A stretch of DNA of 64,000 bases from Sphaerotilus sulfidivorans (GTDB taxonomy: Bacteria; Pseudomonadota; Gammaproteobacteria; Burkholderiales; Burkholderiaceae_C): assembly GCF_013426975.1 (NCBI RefSeq), contig NZ_JACCPY010000003.1, forward strand, positions 1-64,000. The letters run 5' to 3'. The position numbers and the translations under genes are program-made. This document shows, piece after piece, positions 24,741-36,615 of the stretch. The notes beneath the pieces were generated by a model. It was given only the letters and a program-made list of their open reading frames with translations. It was not told the DNA's origin and made no database searches. Within the stretch, counting starts at the first letter, position 1, and the number at the start of each line of letters is the position of its first letter.

Positions 24741-25187
24741 ATGAGCCTCAAGGACCAGATCACCGCCGACATGAAGGACGCGATGCGCGCCAAGGACAGC
24801 GAGCGCCTGGGCACCATCCGCCTGCTGCTGGCCACGGTCAAGCAGAAGGAAGTCGACGAGCAGATCACGCTGGACGACGCGGCAGTCGTCGCGGTCGTCG
24901 ACCGCCTCATCAAGCAGCGCAAGGACTCGATCAGCCAGTTCACCGCCGCCGGCCGCACCGACCTGGCCGACAAGGAATCGGCCGAGCTGAAGGTGCTCGA
25001 GGTCTACCTGCCGCAGCGCCTGAGCGCCGAGGAGATCGACGCCGCGGTGCAGGCGATCGTCGCCGGCCTGGGCGCCACCGGCCCCGGCGCGATGGGCCAG
25101 GTCATGGGCGCGGTCAAGCAGCAGCTCGCCGGCAAGGCCGACATGGCGCTGGTGTCGGCGGCGGTCAAGCGCGCGCTGGCCGGCTGA
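24741..25187 (+). CDS. yqeY: GatB/YqeY domain-containing protein
   Basis: A 148-residue protein of the YqeY family, which shares the helical tail domain of GatB and is thought to bind tRNA or to influence amidation or translation; no firm function is known. The sequence is typical throughout: SLKDQITADMKDAMRAKDSE, then LRTIRLLL-like GTIRLLLATVKQKEVDE and the C-terminal GAMGQVMGAVKQQLAGKADM. An AAGGA site precedes the ATG. It follows rpsU after a terminator. Confidence 0.93.
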   Translation: MSLKDQITADMKDAMRAKDSERLGTIRLLLATVKQKEVDEQITLDDAAVVAVVDRLIKQRKDSISQFTAAGRTDLADKESAELKVLEVYLPQRLSAEEIDAAVQAIVAGLGATGPGAMGQVMGAVKQQLAGKADMALVSAAVKRALAG

Positions 25188-25246
25188 CCGTCCCGACCGG
25201 CCAGGCCGTTCCGGTCTTCTCCACTCCCGCTTCAGCGAGGTTCCCG

Positions 25247-25594
25247 ATGAGCAACACCCTGCCGATCCAGCAAGTCGCCCCGGACTTCTGCGTGGCGCCG
25301 CAGCTGGCCCCGGCCGCGATGGCCGAGGCCGCCGCCGCGGGCTTCCGCAGCGTCATCAACAACCGCCCGGACTTCGAGCACGGCCCGGACCAGCCGACCA
25401 GCGCCGAGATCGCGGCGGCTGCACAGGCTGCAGGCCTGCAGTACGTGCACCTGCCGGTGGCCGGCGGCTACCAGAGCCCCGAGGAGATCGCCCGCTTCGC
25501 CGAGCTGCTGGCGACGCTGCCGCGGCCGATCCTGGCCTTCTGCCGCAGCGGCGCCCGCGCGACCCGGCTCTACATGCAGGCCACCCAGGCCTGA
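25247..25594 (+). CDS. TIGR01244/DUF442-type phosphatase-like (sulfur transferase-like) protein
   Basis: A 115-residue single-domain protein related to the phosphatase-like domain of Blh (beta-lactamase hydrolase-like) proteins. The catalytic-loop signature is LAFCRSGARAT (Cys-x-Ser-Gly-x-Arg), as in dual-specificity phosphatases. Upstream segments FRSVINNRPDFEHGPDQP and YVHLPVAGGYQSPEEIARF fit the family. Some relatives act with sulfide- or quinone-linked enzymes, but no such partner is adjacent. The ATG at 25247 gives the normal domain boundary; a longer frame to 23972 is a shadow. Confidence 0.88.
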   Translation: MSNTLPIQQVAPDFCVAPQLAPAAMAEAAAAGFRSVINNRPDFEHGPDQPTSAEIAAAAQAAGLQYVHLPVAGGYQSPEEIARFAELLATLPRPILAFCRSGARATRLYMQATQA

Positions 25595-25625
25595 GACCGG
25601 TCCGCCAGCCCGCCTTGCCGCCGCC

Positions 25626-27089
25626 ATGACCGCGACCGCCGCCCCGTCCGAGCCGATCGGCCCGCGGCGGCTGCGCCGGCGCATCCTGCTGCTGGCCGTC
25701 ATGCCGCTGCTGGCGGCGGTGGCGGTGATCGCGCTGGCGGTGCGCTCGCAGGCCCAGGATCTGGCGCTGCAGGAACGGGCGCTGGTCGAGACCGCCTACC
25801 TCGCCAGCAAGGAGGCCGAGCTGCGCCACCATGTCGAGATGGCGATGAACATGATCCGCCCGCTCTACGACAGCGGGCGCGACGACGAGGCCACCCGGCA
25901 GGAAGCGATCCGCATCCTCAACGCCTTCGACTACGACAACGGCGACGGCTACTTCTTCGCCTACGACTACAGCGGCCGCTGCCTGGTGCTGCCGCACCAG
26001 CCCGAGCTGGTCGGCCAGAACCTGTGGGACATCCGTGACCGTGACGGCCAGCCAGTGGTGCAGGCCCTGATCGCCAAGGCCCGCGAGGGCGAGGGCTATT
26101 TCCGCTATGTCTGGAACAAGCCCAGTGCCCGCGAGGTCGCGCCCAAGCTGGGCTATGTCGTCGGCCTGCAGCGCTGGGGCTGGATGGTCGGCACCGGCAT
26201 CTACCTCGACGATGTGCAGGCCACGCTGGACGCGCTGGAGCGCCAGGGGCGCGCCAACATCGACAAGACCACCGGCTGGATCGCGATCATCGCGCTGATG
26301 GCGCTGGCGCTGGTGGGCGGCAGCACGCTGGCGATGAACCTGGGCGATCACCGCGCCGCCGACGCGCAGCTGCAGCAGCTGGCGCGCCAGGTGGTGCAGT
26401 CGCAGGAAAACGAGCGCGCCCACCTCTCGCGCGAGCTGCATGACGGCACCGGCCAGACGCTGGTGTCGATCAAGCTGCTGCTCGACAGCACGATGGAGCA
26501 GCTGCGCAGCGAGCACGGCCGGGCACCGGTGGCGCTGGAGCGCGCGCGCAGCCGCATCGAGGAGGCCCTGGCCGAGGTGCGTGACATCTCCCACCGGCTG
26601 CGCCCGGTGGTGCTCGACACGCTGGGCCTGCCCAGCGCGCTGCGCCACCTCGGCGAGGAATTCGCCGAGCATGCGCAGATGGCCTTCTTCATGCGCATCG
26701 GCGGACGCGAGCGCGATCTGCCCGAGGCGGTCAACACGGTGCTGTTCCGCATCACCCAGGAAGCGCTGACCAACATCGAGAAGCATGCCCAGGCCAGCCG
26801 GGTCGACCTGCGGCTGATCTACCTCGGCGGCGAGGTGCGGCTCACGGTGGCCGACGACGGCCACGGCTTCGATGCGGAGCGCATCCAGTCCGACCCGCGC
26901 CGGGGCATCGGCCTGCTCAACATGCGCGAGCGGGTCGAGGCGATCGGCGGCGTGTTCCGGGTACAGTCGCGCCCGGGCTCGACCCGGGTCGTCGCCCAGA
27001 TCGGCGCCGATGCCGTCCGCCGGCTGGCCGTACCCGCCCTCCAACCCCTGGCTCCCCTCCGATCCGATGCGCATCCTGATCGTCGATGA
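25626..27089 (+). CDS. NarL-type sensor histidine kinase with Cache sensor domain
   Basis: A 487-residue membrane kinase. A first membrane helix (about 20-40, ILLLAVMPLLAAVAVIALAV) and a second (about 217-238, WIAIIALMALALVGGSTLAM) flank a periplasmic single Cache domain (FDYDNGDGYFFAYDYSGRCL; PSAREVAPKLGYVVGLQRWG), typical of small-molecule sensing. The cytoplasmic part has a HisKA_3 dimerisation helix with phospho-acceptor His272 (HLSRELHDGTGQTL) and a HATPase domain (TQEALTNIEKHAQASRV; GHGFDAE; GIGLLNMRERVEAIGG). Its last 23 bp overlap the response-regulator gene, so the pair is co-translated. Ligand unknown. Confidence 0.94.
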   Translation: MTATAAPSEPIGPRRLRRRILLLAVMPLLAAVAVIALAVRSQAQDLALQERALVETAYLASKEAELRHHVEMAMNMIRPLYDSGRDDEATRQEAIRILNAFDYDNGDGYFFAYDYSGRCLVLPHQPELVGQNLWDIRDRDGQPVVQALIAKAREGEGYFRYVWNKPSAREVAPKLGYVVGLQRWGWMVGTGIYLDDVQATLDALERQGRANIDKTTGWIAIIALMALALVGGSTLAMNLGDHRAADAQLQQLARQVVQSQENERAHLSRELHDGTGQTLVSIKLLLDSTMEQLRSEHGRAPVALERARSRIEEALAEVRDISHRLRPVVLDTLGLPSALRHLGEEFAEHAQMAFFMRIGGRERDLPEAVNTVLFRITQEALTNIEKHAQASRVDLRLIYLGGEVRLTVADDGHGFDAERIQSDPRRGIGLLNMRERVEAIGGVFRVQSRPGSTRVVAQIGADAVRRLAVPALQPLAPLRSDAHPDRR

Positions 27090-27681
27090 CCACCCGCTCG
27101 TGCGCGAAGGCGTGCGCACGCTGATCAACCACCAGAGCGGCCTGGAGGTCGTCGGCGAGGCGGCCGATGCCGACAGCGCGCTCGAGGCGATCGCGCGACT
27201 CGAGCCCGCGCTGGTGCTGACCGACATCGGCATGAAGCAGGTCAGCGGCATCGCGCTGGCCGCGCAGATCCGCGAGCGCTGGCCGGCGATCCATGTGATC
27301 GTGCTGAGCATGTACGACAACCCGGACTATGTGCACCAGGCGATGCAGGCCGGCGCACGCGGCTATGTGCTGAAGGACGCGCCCTCGTCGGACATCGTCG
27401 ACGCGATCCGGGCGGTGGCCGCCGGCGACACCTTCCTGAGCGCCAGCCTGTCGCGCCAGAGCGCACGCAGCGACGGCCCGCGCCCGATCCTGTCCGAGCG
27501 CGAGGCCGAGATCCTCGCCTGCCTGGCGCGCGGCCTGTCGAGCAAGCAGATCGCCGCCGAGCACGACCTGAGCGTGCGCACCGTCGAGACCCACCGCCAG
27601 AACATCCGCCGCAAGCTGCGCATCGAGGGCCAGGCCGAGCTGATCCGCTACGCGGTCGAGCACTGCCGCACCGCGGGCTGA
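27067..27681 (+). CDS. NarL/LuxR-family response regulator
   Basis: A 204-residue partner of the overlapping kinase. The receiver domain has the acidic pair Asp7/Asp8 (ILIVDDHP), the phospho-acceptor Asp53 (LVLTDIGM) and the conserved Lys in [10 protein letters not shown]. The C-terminal LuxR-type HTH (about 140-200) reads [20 protein letters not shown] and [17 protein letters not shown]. The start at 27067 lies within the kinase gene. No obvious target promoter is adjacent, so the regulon is unknown. Confidence 0.95.
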   Translation: MRILIVDDHPLVREGVRTLINHQSGLEVVGEAADADSALEAIARLEPALVLTDIGMKQVSGIALAAQIRERWPAIHVIVLSMYDNPDYVHQAMQAGARGYVLKDAPSSDIVDAIRAVAAGDTFLSASLSRQSARSDGPRPILSEREAEILACLARGLSSKQIAAEHDLSVRTVETHRQNIRRKLRIEGQAELIRYAVEHCRTAG

Positions 27682-27703
27682 CCGCCCCGGCGGGCGGCCC
27701 CGC

Positions 27704-27709
27704 TACCAT
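27704..27709 (+). promoter_or_regulatory. -10-like element of queF
   Basis: GCTACCAT (TACCAT at 27704-27709) ends 7 nt before the queF ATG with no Shine-Dalgarno. The same GCTACCAT octamer precedes the S4-domain gene at the same distance. Confidence 0.45.
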
Positions 27710-27716
27710 TGCGGCC

Positions 27717-28595
27717 ATGAGCGACACCCCCTCCTCCCCGTCCCCGGCCCGCGATCCGAGCGGCTCGCTGCTGGGCAAGACCGCCAGCTACCGCGCGACC
27801 TACGCGCCCGAGCTGCTGTACCCGATCTCGCGCACCCCGAAGCGCGAGGAGATCGGCCTGAGCGCAGAACGCATCGCCGCCGGGCGCCTGCCCTTCATGG
27901 GCGCGGACCTGTGGACCGCCTACGAGCTGTCGTGGCTGACGCCGCGCGGCAAGCCGCAGGTGGCGATCGCCACCATCACCGTGCCCTGCGACTCGCCCTG
28001 CATCATCGAGAGCAAGTCCTTCAAGCTCTACCTCAACAGCTTCAACATGACCCGGGTGGAGTCGCCCGAGCGGCTGCGCGAGATGCTGGTGCACGACCTG
28101 AGCGCGGCTGCCGGCGCCCGCGTGGGCGTGCGGCTGGTGCTGCCGGAGGCCTTCGACGCGCAGCCGATCCACGAGCTGTCGGGCGTGCTGCTCGACCGCA
28201 TGGACATCGACTGCGACCGCTACGGCCCGCCCGCGCCCGAGCTGCTGACGGCCGCCCTCGACGAGCAGCCGGTCACCGAGACGCTGACCTCGCACCTGCT
28301 CAAGAGCAACTGCCTGGTCACCGGCCAGCCCGACTGGGGCAGCGTGCAGATCAGCTACACCGGCCCGCAGATCGACCAGGAAGGGCTGCTGCGCTACCTG
28401 ATCAGCTTCCGCGAGCACGACGAGTTCCACGAGCAGTGCGTCGAGCGCATCTTCACGGACATCCTGGAGCGCTGCCAGCCAGTGCGGCTGCAGGTCTACG
28501 CGCGCTACACCCGCCGCGGCGGCCTGGACATCAGCCCCTGGCGCACCAGCCATCCGGCGACGCTGCCGGCCAACGTGCGCACCGCGCGTCAGTGA
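27717..28595 (+). CDS. queF: NADPH-dependent 7-cyano-7-deazaguanine reductase
   Basis: Reduces preQ0 to preQ1 in queuosine biosynthesis. This is the long, two-domain (YqcD-like) form at 292 residues. The catalytic cysteine lies in [13 protein letters not shown] (Cys199), with the general-acid Asp206 in the same motif. The substrate-binding [13 protein letters not shown] block is in the N-terminal domain. A disordered Ser/Pro start precedes the fold. The stop overlaps the next ATG (TGATG). No other queuosine gene is in the window, and there is no preQ1 riboswitch because almost no leader exists. Confidence 0.97.
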   Translation: MSDTPSSPSPARDPSGSLLGKTASYRATYAPELLYPISRTPKREEIGLSAERIAAGRLPFMGADLWTAYELSWLTPRGKPQVAIATITVPCDSPCIIESKSFKLYLNSFNMTRVESPERLREMLVHDLSAAAGARVGVRLVLPEAFDAQPIHELSGVLLDRMDIDCDRYGPPAPELLTAALDEQPVTETLTSHLLKSNCLVTGQPDWGSVQISYTGPQIDQEGLLRYLISFREHDEFHEQCVERIFTDILERCQPVRLQVYARYTRRGGLDISPWRTSHPATLPANVRTARQ

Positions 28596-28993
28596 TGGAA
28601 GCGGCGATGCAGACCCCCGCGCCCCGCGTGCTGACGCTGCACGGCATCCCGAACTGCGACACGGTGAAGAATGCACGCGCCTGGCTGGCCGCGCAGGCAC
28701 CGGCCGCCGGCGTCGAGGTGCATTTCCACGACTTCAGGAAGCAGGGCGTGCCCGCCGACCTGCTCGGGCCCGCCAGCGAGGCGCTGGGCTGGGAGCGGCT
28801 GATCAACCGCAGCGGCACCACCTGGCGCCGGCTCGACGAGGCCGAGCGGGCCGCCGTGACCGACGCGGCCACCGCGATCACACTGATGCAGACCCAGCCC
28901 AGCGTGATCCGCCGGCCGCTGGTGCGCTGGCCGGACGGCCGATTCAGCGTCGGCTTCGACGCGGCGGACTTCGCCGCGCGGCTGGCGCGCTGA
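28595..28993 (+). CDS. ArsC/Spx-family (YffB-like) thioredoxin-fold protein
   Basis: A 132-residue arsenate-reductase-like protein. The N-terminal thioredoxin-fold motif GIPNCDTVKNARAW carries the single conserved cysteine, and the distal part has QPSVIRRPLVRWPDGRFSVGF, the usual PxxxRRP arginine block. YffB-type members are not proven arsenate reductases; they may be glutathione-linked. The ATG at 28595 overlaps the queF stop by one base, so the two are coupled. A second in-frame ATG lies four codons later. Confidence 0.9.
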   Translation: MEAAMQTPAPRVLTLHGIPNCDTVKNARAWLAAQAPAAGVEVHFHDFRKQGVPADLLGPASEALGWERLINRSGTTWRRLDEAERAAVTDAATAITLMQTQPSVIRRPLVRWPDGRFSVGFDAADFAARLAR

Positions 28994-29009
28994 GCCCGCC
29001 CGGGGCGCA

Positions 29010-30167
29010 TCAACCGCCGGTCAGCAGCTCGAAGCCGGCCTCGGCCAGCGTCTGCCCGTTGACCTGCAGCGTGACCCGGTGCCAGCCGGGATGGTGGCGT
29101 CGGGTGCTGATCGCGCGCAGCGCATGGCGGCGCACCAGCACCCGCGCCTCGCCCGGCGCCAGCGTCAGGGTCCAGCCCTTGAAGACCTTCGGCGAGGTGC
29201 GGCCGTCCGCCTTCACATGGTGGACCGCATAGTCGATCACCAGCGGCTGCGCCGACCCGGCCTGCGACTGCAGCCCGACGCGCAGCTCCACCGCCTCGCC
29301 CAGCGCGATCGCGCCGGGCCGCAGCGTGAGCGTCGCGCGGCCGGCCAGCGGCTCGCCCTGGCCCCAGGCGGCCAGCACCTGCGCGTGGCCGGCCTTGATC
29401 AGCGTGCGGCTGGCGTGGCGCAGCAGCGCCCGGCGCGGCGCCGGTGCCTGCGGCAGATGCACCTGCAGCCAGCGCAGCAGTTGCTCGGGATGGTCGCGGG
29501 AAATGTCGTTGAGGTGATTGGCGACCGAGCGGCGCACATAGGCGCTCGGATCGTCCTGCAGCCGCGCCAGCAGCGGCAGCGTCGGCGCGGGATCGCGGAT
29601 CAGCCCCTGCAGCTGCCGGCCCCAGGGCAGGCGCGGCCGGCTGCCCTCGCTCGCCAGCCGGCGCACATGCTCGCTCGGATCCTCGCACCAGGCGGCCAGC
29701 CGCGCCCAGGTCCGCTCCGGATGGCGCTCGATGAAGGGCCGCACCGCCCATTCGGCGGTGAAGCGCTGGGTCATCGCGTGCAGCGCATCGAGCGCACGAT
29801 CGGGCTGATGCAGGCCGCAGCGCGCCACCCAGTCGGTCAGCGGCCACACCACCCAGCCCGCCAGGCCGGCGGCCGGATCGGCCGGCCCCTGCGGCGCCTC
29901 GCCCCAGGGCACCGTGCCGGGCGGCGCCAGCGCCGCCTCCAGCGCGTCGCAGGCGGCCGCGAAGTCGTCGGCCAGCACCCGCTGCAGATGGCGCTCGAGC
30001 ACCGCCGACAGATGCTGCACCCGCGCCTTGAGCTCGAGCGCCTGCAGCCCGGCACAGGCCTCGGTCTCGAAGGCGTGGCGGTCCAGCCCGGGCAGCACCC
30101 GTGCCAGATGAAATCCGAGCTGTCCGACGGCCACTTCGTCGAGCAGGTTCCTGAGGGCTTCGGCCAT
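29010..30167 (-). CDS. alkC: DNA alkylation repair glycosylase, AlkC type
   Basis: A 385-residue HEAT-like-repeat DNA glycosylase, which in this family removes N-alkylated purines such as 3-methyladenine and 3-methylcytosine. The N-terminal two thirds are helical repeats (WVVWPLTDWVARCGL; WAVRPFIERHPERTWARL; VRRSVANHLNDISRDHP, the typical AlkC/AlkD segment). The last roughly 90 residues form a beta-rich, probably Ig-like, domain (VIDYAVHHVKADGRTSPKVF; GWHRVTLQVNGQTLAEAGF), which is characteristic of AlkC rather than AlkD. The ATG at 30167 follows a TGCTATGCT extended -10 by 6 nt, suggesting a leaderless mRNA. It converges with the ArsC-like gene. Confidence 0.87.
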   Translation of the reverse strand: MAEALRNLLDEVAVGQLGFHLARVLPGLDRHAFETEACAGLQALELKARVQHLSAVLERHLQRVLADDFAAACDALEAALAPPGTVPWGEAPQGPADPAAGLAGWVVWPLTDWVARCGLHQPDRALDALHAMTQRFTAEWAVRPFIERHPERTWARLAAWCEDPSEHVRRLASEGSRPRLPWGRQLQGLIRDPAPTLPLLARLQDDPSAYVRRSVANHLNDISRDHPEQLLRWLQVHLPQAPAPRRALLRHASRTLIKAGHAQVLAAWGQGEPLAGRATLTLRPGAIALGEAVELRVGLQSQAGSAQPLVIDYAVHHVKADGRTSPKVFKGWTLTLAPGEARVLVRRHALRAISTRRHHPGWHRVTLQVNGQTLAEAGFELLTGG

Positions 30168-30173
30168 GATCGC

Positions 30174-30179
30174 AGCATA
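30174..30179 (-). promoter_or_regulatory. Extended -10 of alkC
   Basis: TGCTATGCT on the minus strand, the hexamer ending 6 nt before the alkC ATG. The TG extension could replace the missing -35. Confidence 0.5.
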
Positions 30180-30222
30180 GCAACCCATGCCTTGGCCGGG
30201 GCCGCGACTCGGTACAGGCGGT

Positions 30223-30228
30223 TACAGT
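30223..30228 (+). promoter_or_regulatory. -10-like element of the PBP gene
   Basis: GTTACAGT (TACAGT at 30223-30228). It overlaps an upstream GTG (30227), which argues that translation begins at the later GTG (30308). Confidence 0.4.
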
Positions 30229-30307
30229 GCGGGGCTGCCGTCGGTCCAGCATCGACCTGTCGGGGCCAGACCCTGTTGCCGAACCTGCCACCGCCCGTCC
30301 TCCTGTC

Positions 30308-32698
<2,391 letters not shown>

Positions 32699-33119
32699 CG
32701 CATAGGCCTCCTTCAGCGCCGGCGGGCCGAGTTGCTCGCGCACCTGCTCGACCGTCATGCCGGGGCGGATCTGCGCGAAGCTCTCGGGCTGCAGCAGCTG
32801 GCGCAGCTGCACCAGCCGGCCATCCGTGCCGATCGTGGCGACATGGTTGGTGGATCCCTCGGGCTGGGCCGAGAACTCCAGCCGGCGCAGGCCGTCAGGC
32901 TGCACCCGAATCGTCACCGGCGTGCCGAACTCGCGCAGCACCTCCTGCTCGGTGGCCTGGCCGGGCTGCAGCCGGGCCTCGCGCTGCGCATCGCAGCCCG
33001 ACAGCGCCAGGGCCAGCCCGAGCGCCAGCCCGGCCTGGAGCGACAACGACCGCGACGACGATGCGAAGATGCGCGCCGCCCGTTGCGTGATGCCTGAGCC
33101 CATGATGAAGATCCTCCCG

Positions 33120-34523
33120 ATGACAAAACCGATGATGGTCCGGCCGGCCGGCCTGGCCGCCCTGCTGCTGGGCGCCAGCGCCCTGGCAGGCGCGGCCGGT
33201 GCCGCGCCGCTGGTGCGCTGCCATGTCGACTACGGCGGCGAGACCCGCGTCGTCGAGCTCGACGAGCGCGCCGATGCGCTGGGCACGCCGGCGCAGCCGG
33301 TCGGATCCTACTTCCTGTGGCGTGCGGTGCTGCAGCGCGACGGCCGCATGATCGAGCTGCGTGTCGACACCGATGCCGACCGCGATGCCGACCAGTCGCC
33401 GCTGCCGCTGCATCAGGGCCGCTTCCGGCTGCCGGCGCGTGGCTCGGCACGCGCGGCCGACGGCGGCTTCACCGGCTGGCAGCGGGTGCACGAGCCGCTG
33501 CGCGACGGCGAGCTGCAGTACGCCTGCGAACGTACCGCCGCACCACTGCCGCCACCGCCTCGGCCGGTACCGGCCGCGCGCCCGGCACGGCGCACCGACC
33601 CCGACGCCCGCGTGCGCCTGGTCTTCGCCGGCGACCTGATGCTCGACGACGGGCCGGGACGGCTGATCGCGGCGGGCGGCGATCCGCTGGCCCCCTTCGA
33701 CGCGCTGCTGCGCCAGGCAGACGTGCGCATCGGCAACCTCGAGTGCCCGGTCGCCGCCAGCGGCACGCCGCTGCCGAACAAGATCTACAGCTTCCGTGCC
33801 GACCCGGCGACGCTGCGGGTGCTGCAGGGCCGCTTCGACGCGCTGTCGGTAGCCAACAACCATGCGGGCGACCAGGGTCCGGCGGCCTTCGTCGAGACGC
33901 TGGAGCGGGTGCGCGCGGCCGGCATCGCGCCCTTCGGCGGCGGGCGCGACCTGCGCGAGGCGCACCGGCCGCTGTGGATCGAGCGCGCCGGGCTGCGCAT
34001 CGCGCTGCTGGCCTACGACGAGTTCAAGCCGCGCAGCTTCCGAGCCGGCCCGTCCACGCCCGGCGTGGCCTGGAGCGACGACCTGCAGGTGGTGGCCGAC
34101 ATCCGCGCCGCGCGCCAGGCCGGCGCCGACGTGGTGATTCCCTTCATGCACTGGGGCTGGGAGCGCGAGCCGGAAGCGGGCGAGCGCCAGCGCCGCCTGG
34201 CGCGGCGCATGATCGAGGCCGGCGCGGACGCGGTGGTCGGCGGCCACCCGCATGTCACCCAGGGCGCCGACCTGGTGGCCGGACGGCCGGTGGTCTGGAG
34301 CCTGGGCAACTTCGTCTTCGACGGCTTCGAGGATTTCGCACCGGCACGCCGCGGCTGGCTGCTGCGCATGACGGTGGACGCACAGGGCGTGCGCGACTGG
34401 GACACGGTGCAGGCCGACCTCGATCTGCAGGGCACACCGCATCCCGACCTGCAGGCCTGGACGCCGTGCGGGCAGCGCGGCGTCGGCACGGTGCTGCGCT
34501 GCCAGGCCGGCGCTCAGCGCTGA
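33120..34523 (+). CDS. CapA-family protein (metallophosphatase-like)
   Basis: A 467-residue secreted protein. A signal sequence ([18 protein letters not shown]) is followed by a unique N-terminal domain of about 130 residues and a Pro-rich linker, and then the CapA/PgsA domain: [45 protein letters not shown] and SLGNFVFD. Family members take part in capsule and poly-gamma-glutamate export or anchoring, but many are uncharacterised. No capBC genes are present. Several in-frame ATGs lie between 33090 and 33132 with no clear ribosome-binding site; 33120 is chosen because it places the signal near the N-terminus. The 3' end overlaps minE by 10 bp. Confidence 0.88.
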   Translation: MTKPMMVRPAGLAALLLGASALAGAAGAAPLVRCHVDYGGETRVVELDERADALGTPAQPVGSYFLWRAVLQRDGRMIELRVDTDADRDADQSPLPLHQGRFRLPARGSARAADGGFTGWQRVHEPLRDGELQYACERTAAPLPPPPRPVPAARPARRTDPDARVRLVFAGDLMLDDGPGRLIAAGGDPLAPFDALLRQADVRIGNLECPVAASGTPLPNKIYSFRADPATLRVLQGRFDALSVANNHAGDQGPAAFVETLERVRAAGIAPFGGGRDLREAHRPLWIERAGLRIALLAYDEFKPRSFRAGPSTPGVAWSDDLQVVADIRAARQAGADVVIPFMHWGWEREPEAGERQRRLARRMIEAGADAVVGGHPHVTQGADLVAGRPVVWSLGNFVFDGFEDFAPARRGWLLRMTVDAQGVRDWDTVQADLDLQGTPHPDLQAWTPCGQRGVGTVLRCQAGAQR

Positions 34524-34777
34524 GGCGACTCGGGCAGCTCGATCTTGACCTCGAGCACCTCGAGGTTGTCATGCCGCTCGAGGTGGACCTTGACATCGTT
34601 CGGATGGATCGCGACGTACTTGGTCACCACCGCCAGCAGCTCGCGCTGCAGCGCCGGCAGGTAGTCGGGGCTGGAGCTGCGCGAGCTGCGTTCGTGGGCC
34701 AGGATGATCTGCAGCCGCTCCTTGGCCACCGTCGCGGACTTCTGCTTCTCGCCGAGCATGAAGGAAAGAAACCCCAT
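34514..34777 (-). CDS. minE: Cell division topological specificity factor MinE
   Basis: An 87-residue activator of MinD ATPase that drives pole-to-pole oscillation. The N-terminal membrane-targeting start is [20 protein letters not shown], followed by the MinD-contact helix [12 protein letters not shown] and the C-terminal topological domain [17 protein letters not shown]. It starts 4 bp after the minD stop. Order is minC-minD-minE as in most proteobacteria. Confidence 0.97.
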   Translation of the reverse strand: MGFLSFMLGEKQKSATVAKERLQIILAHERSSRSSSPDYLPALQRELLAVVTKYVAIHPNDVKVHLERHDNLEVLEVKIELPESPQR

Positions 34778-34781
34778 CGGG

Positions 34782-35597
34782 TCACCTCGCGCCGAAGAGC
34801 CGCTTGAAGAAGCTCGGCTTGACCACATCGATGAAGCGCATCGGCTTGTCCTCGCCGAGGAAGCGCGCCACCACATCCTTGTAGGCCTCGGAGGCATCGC
34901 TGCCGTTCATGTGGATCACCGGCACGCCCTGGTTGGAGGCCTGCAGCACCACCTCGGACTCCGGAATCACGCCGATCAGCGGAATGCGCAGGATCTCGTT
35001 GATGTCGGCCAGCGACAGCATCTCGCCACCCTGCACCCGGCTCGGGTTGTAGCGGGTGATGAGCAGATGCTCCTTGACCGGCTCGCGGCCCTCGATCGCA
35101 CGCAGCGTCTTGGAGCTGAGCATGCCCAGGATCCGGTCGGAGTCGCGCACCGACGACACCTCGGGATTGGTCACCACCAGCGCCTCGTCGGCGAAGTGCA
35201 TCGCCATCATCGCGCCGGTCTCGATGCCGGCGGGCGAATCGCAGACGATGTACTCGAAGCCCTGCTCGGCCATCTCCTGGAAGACCCGGCCGACGCCCTC
35301 CTTGTTGAGGGCCTCCTTGTCGCGGGTCTGCGAGGCCGCCAGCACATGCAGGTTCTCGCAGTTCTTGTCCTTGATCAGCGCCTGGTGGAGGTTCACCTCG
35401 CCGTTGATCACGTTGATCAGGTCGTACACGACCCGACGCTCGCAGCCCATGATCAGGTCGAGGTTGCGCAGACCGACGTCGAAGTCGATCACTGCGGTCT
35501 TGTGCCCCCGCATCGCCAGCCCCGACGCGAAGCTTGCGCTGGTCGTGGTCTTGCCGACTCCACCCTTGCCGGAGGTCACTACGATGATCCTGGCCAT
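34782..35597 (-). CDS. minD: Septum site-determining ATPase MinD
   Basis: A 271-residue deviant-Walker ATPase that binds the membrane in the ATP state and recruits MinC and MinE. The P-loop is [15 protein letters not shown] (Lys11-type signature lysine), with [13 protein letters not shown] next and the Walker B-like YIVCDSPAG. The C-terminal amphipathic membrane-targeting helix reads PSFFKRLFG. Full family length. It lies between minC and minE with short gaps. Confidence 0.98.
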   Translation of the reverse strand: MARIIVVTSGKGGVGKTTTSASFASGLAMRGHKTAVIDFDVGLRNLDLIMGCERRVVYDLINVINGEVNLHQALIKDKNCENLHVLAASQTRDKEALNKEGVGRVFQEMAEQGFEYIVCDSPAGIETGAMMAMHFADEALVVTNPEVSSVRDSDRILGMLSSKTLRAIEGREPVKEHLLITRYNPSRVQGGEMLSLADINEILRIPLIGVIPESEVVLQASNQGVPVIHMNGSDASEAYKDVVARFLGEDKPMRFIDVVKPSFFKRLFGAR

Positions 35598-35662
35598 CCG
35601 TCGTGGTCCTTTCTTCGTCTTTGTCTGTTGTCGTTGTCCCGCCTGCAGCCCTTGTGGGGGCT

Positions 35663-36472
35663 TCAGGCCTTGATGGCCTCGATGACCAGCGTGTCGCCGT
35701 CGAGCCGGACCTGTGCGGCCTTGCCGCGCACCTCGACCGGCAATGGCGGGTCGGTGGTCTGGTAGATGCCGGCCACCGAGATCAGCTCCGGCTCCATGCA
35801 GGTCGAGAAGATGCGCGCGCTGATGTCGCCGGTCGCGCCGGCGATCGCCTTGCCGCGCAGCGGCGCGTACACATGGATGCTGCCGTCGGCGATCACCTCC
35901 GCGCCGTGGCTGACCAGCGCCAGCACCACCAGGTCGGCGTTCTTCGCATAGACCTGCTGGCCCGAGCGCAGCGGCCGGTCGACCACCAGCAGCGTCGGCA
36001 CCGGCAGCGCCGGTTCGTCCTCGGACAGCGCGTCCGGATCGGTGGCATCCGCTGCTGCATCGGCCGGCGCGACCGGCTCAGGCTCCGGCGCTGCGACCGG
36101 CTCCGGCGGCGGCGCGACGCGGGCATGGGGCAGGTCGGCGCCGGAATCGGGCGCCTCGCACAGACCCGCCTCCAGCGCGGCTTCCAGCTGCTCGGGCGAG
36201 CCCGAGCGCACCGCCACCGGCACCATGCTGTAGCGCCGCAGCAGCGCGGCCAGACCGGCGAAGTCGACCGGCTCGACCTGATCGCGCACATGCGTCAGGT
36301 CGATGACGACCGGATCGCGATTGAAGAAGTCGGCCGACGGCGCGATGCGCGCCTCGAACTGCGCCTCCAGCTCGTCGAGACGGGTGGTTCGCAGCACCAG
36401 CGCGACCAGCGCCAGCGAGGCGCTTTTCAGGTCGAAGGCGTTCGACGGATTTGCCGGGGAAGATGCGGCCAT
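35663..36472 (-). CDS. minC: Septum site-determining protein MinC
   Basis: A 269-residue inhibitor of FtsZ polymerisation. The N-terminal FtsZ-binding domain (FDLKSASLALVALVLRTT; FFNRDPVVIDLTHV) is joined by a long Pro/Ala/Glu linker (about residues 115-165) to the C-terminal beta-helix that binds MinD (LRSGQQVYAKNADLVVLALV; HVYAPLRGKAIAGA). The ATG at 36472 gives the usual start before FDLKS; an in-frame extension to 36541 adds atypical sequence and would span the promoter region. Confidence 0.96.
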   Translation of the reverse strand: MAASSPANPSNAFDLKSASLALVALVLRTTRLDELEAQFEARIAPSADFFNRDPVVIDLTHVRDQVEPVDFAGLAALLRRYSMVPVAVRSGSPEQLEAALEAGLCEAPDSGADLPHARVAPPPEPVAAPEPEPVAPADAAADATDPDALSEDEPALPVPTLLVVDRPLRSGQQVYAKNADLVVLALVSHGAEVIADGSIHVYAPLRGKAIAGATGDISARIFSTCMEPELISVAGIYQTTDPPLPVEVRGKAAQVRLDGDTLVIEAIKA

Positions 36473-36530
36473 TGTGGAGAGCGAGTCGGTACCGTCTGGT
36501 GATCGATTTATGAAGAAACCTGCAGGAACG

Positions 36531-36536
36531 AGTGTA
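36531..36536 (-). promoter_or_regulatory. -10-like element upstream of minC
   Basis: GGTACACT on the minus strand, 58 nt before the minC ATG, in the 143-bp gap after the ABC exporter gene. A weak -35; tentative. Confidence 0.35.
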
Positions 36537-36615
36537 CCCACGCACCACCGCCCCGCCTGCCGGGATCAGCCGGAACTTGAGGACGAATTACCGGATAAAT
36601 CCGGACGTTGATACA

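Noticed and set aside
27682-27716. preQ1 riboswitch before queF
   Set aside because: Only 35 bp separate the genes and a -10-like element ends 7 nt before the start, so there is no room for an aptamer.
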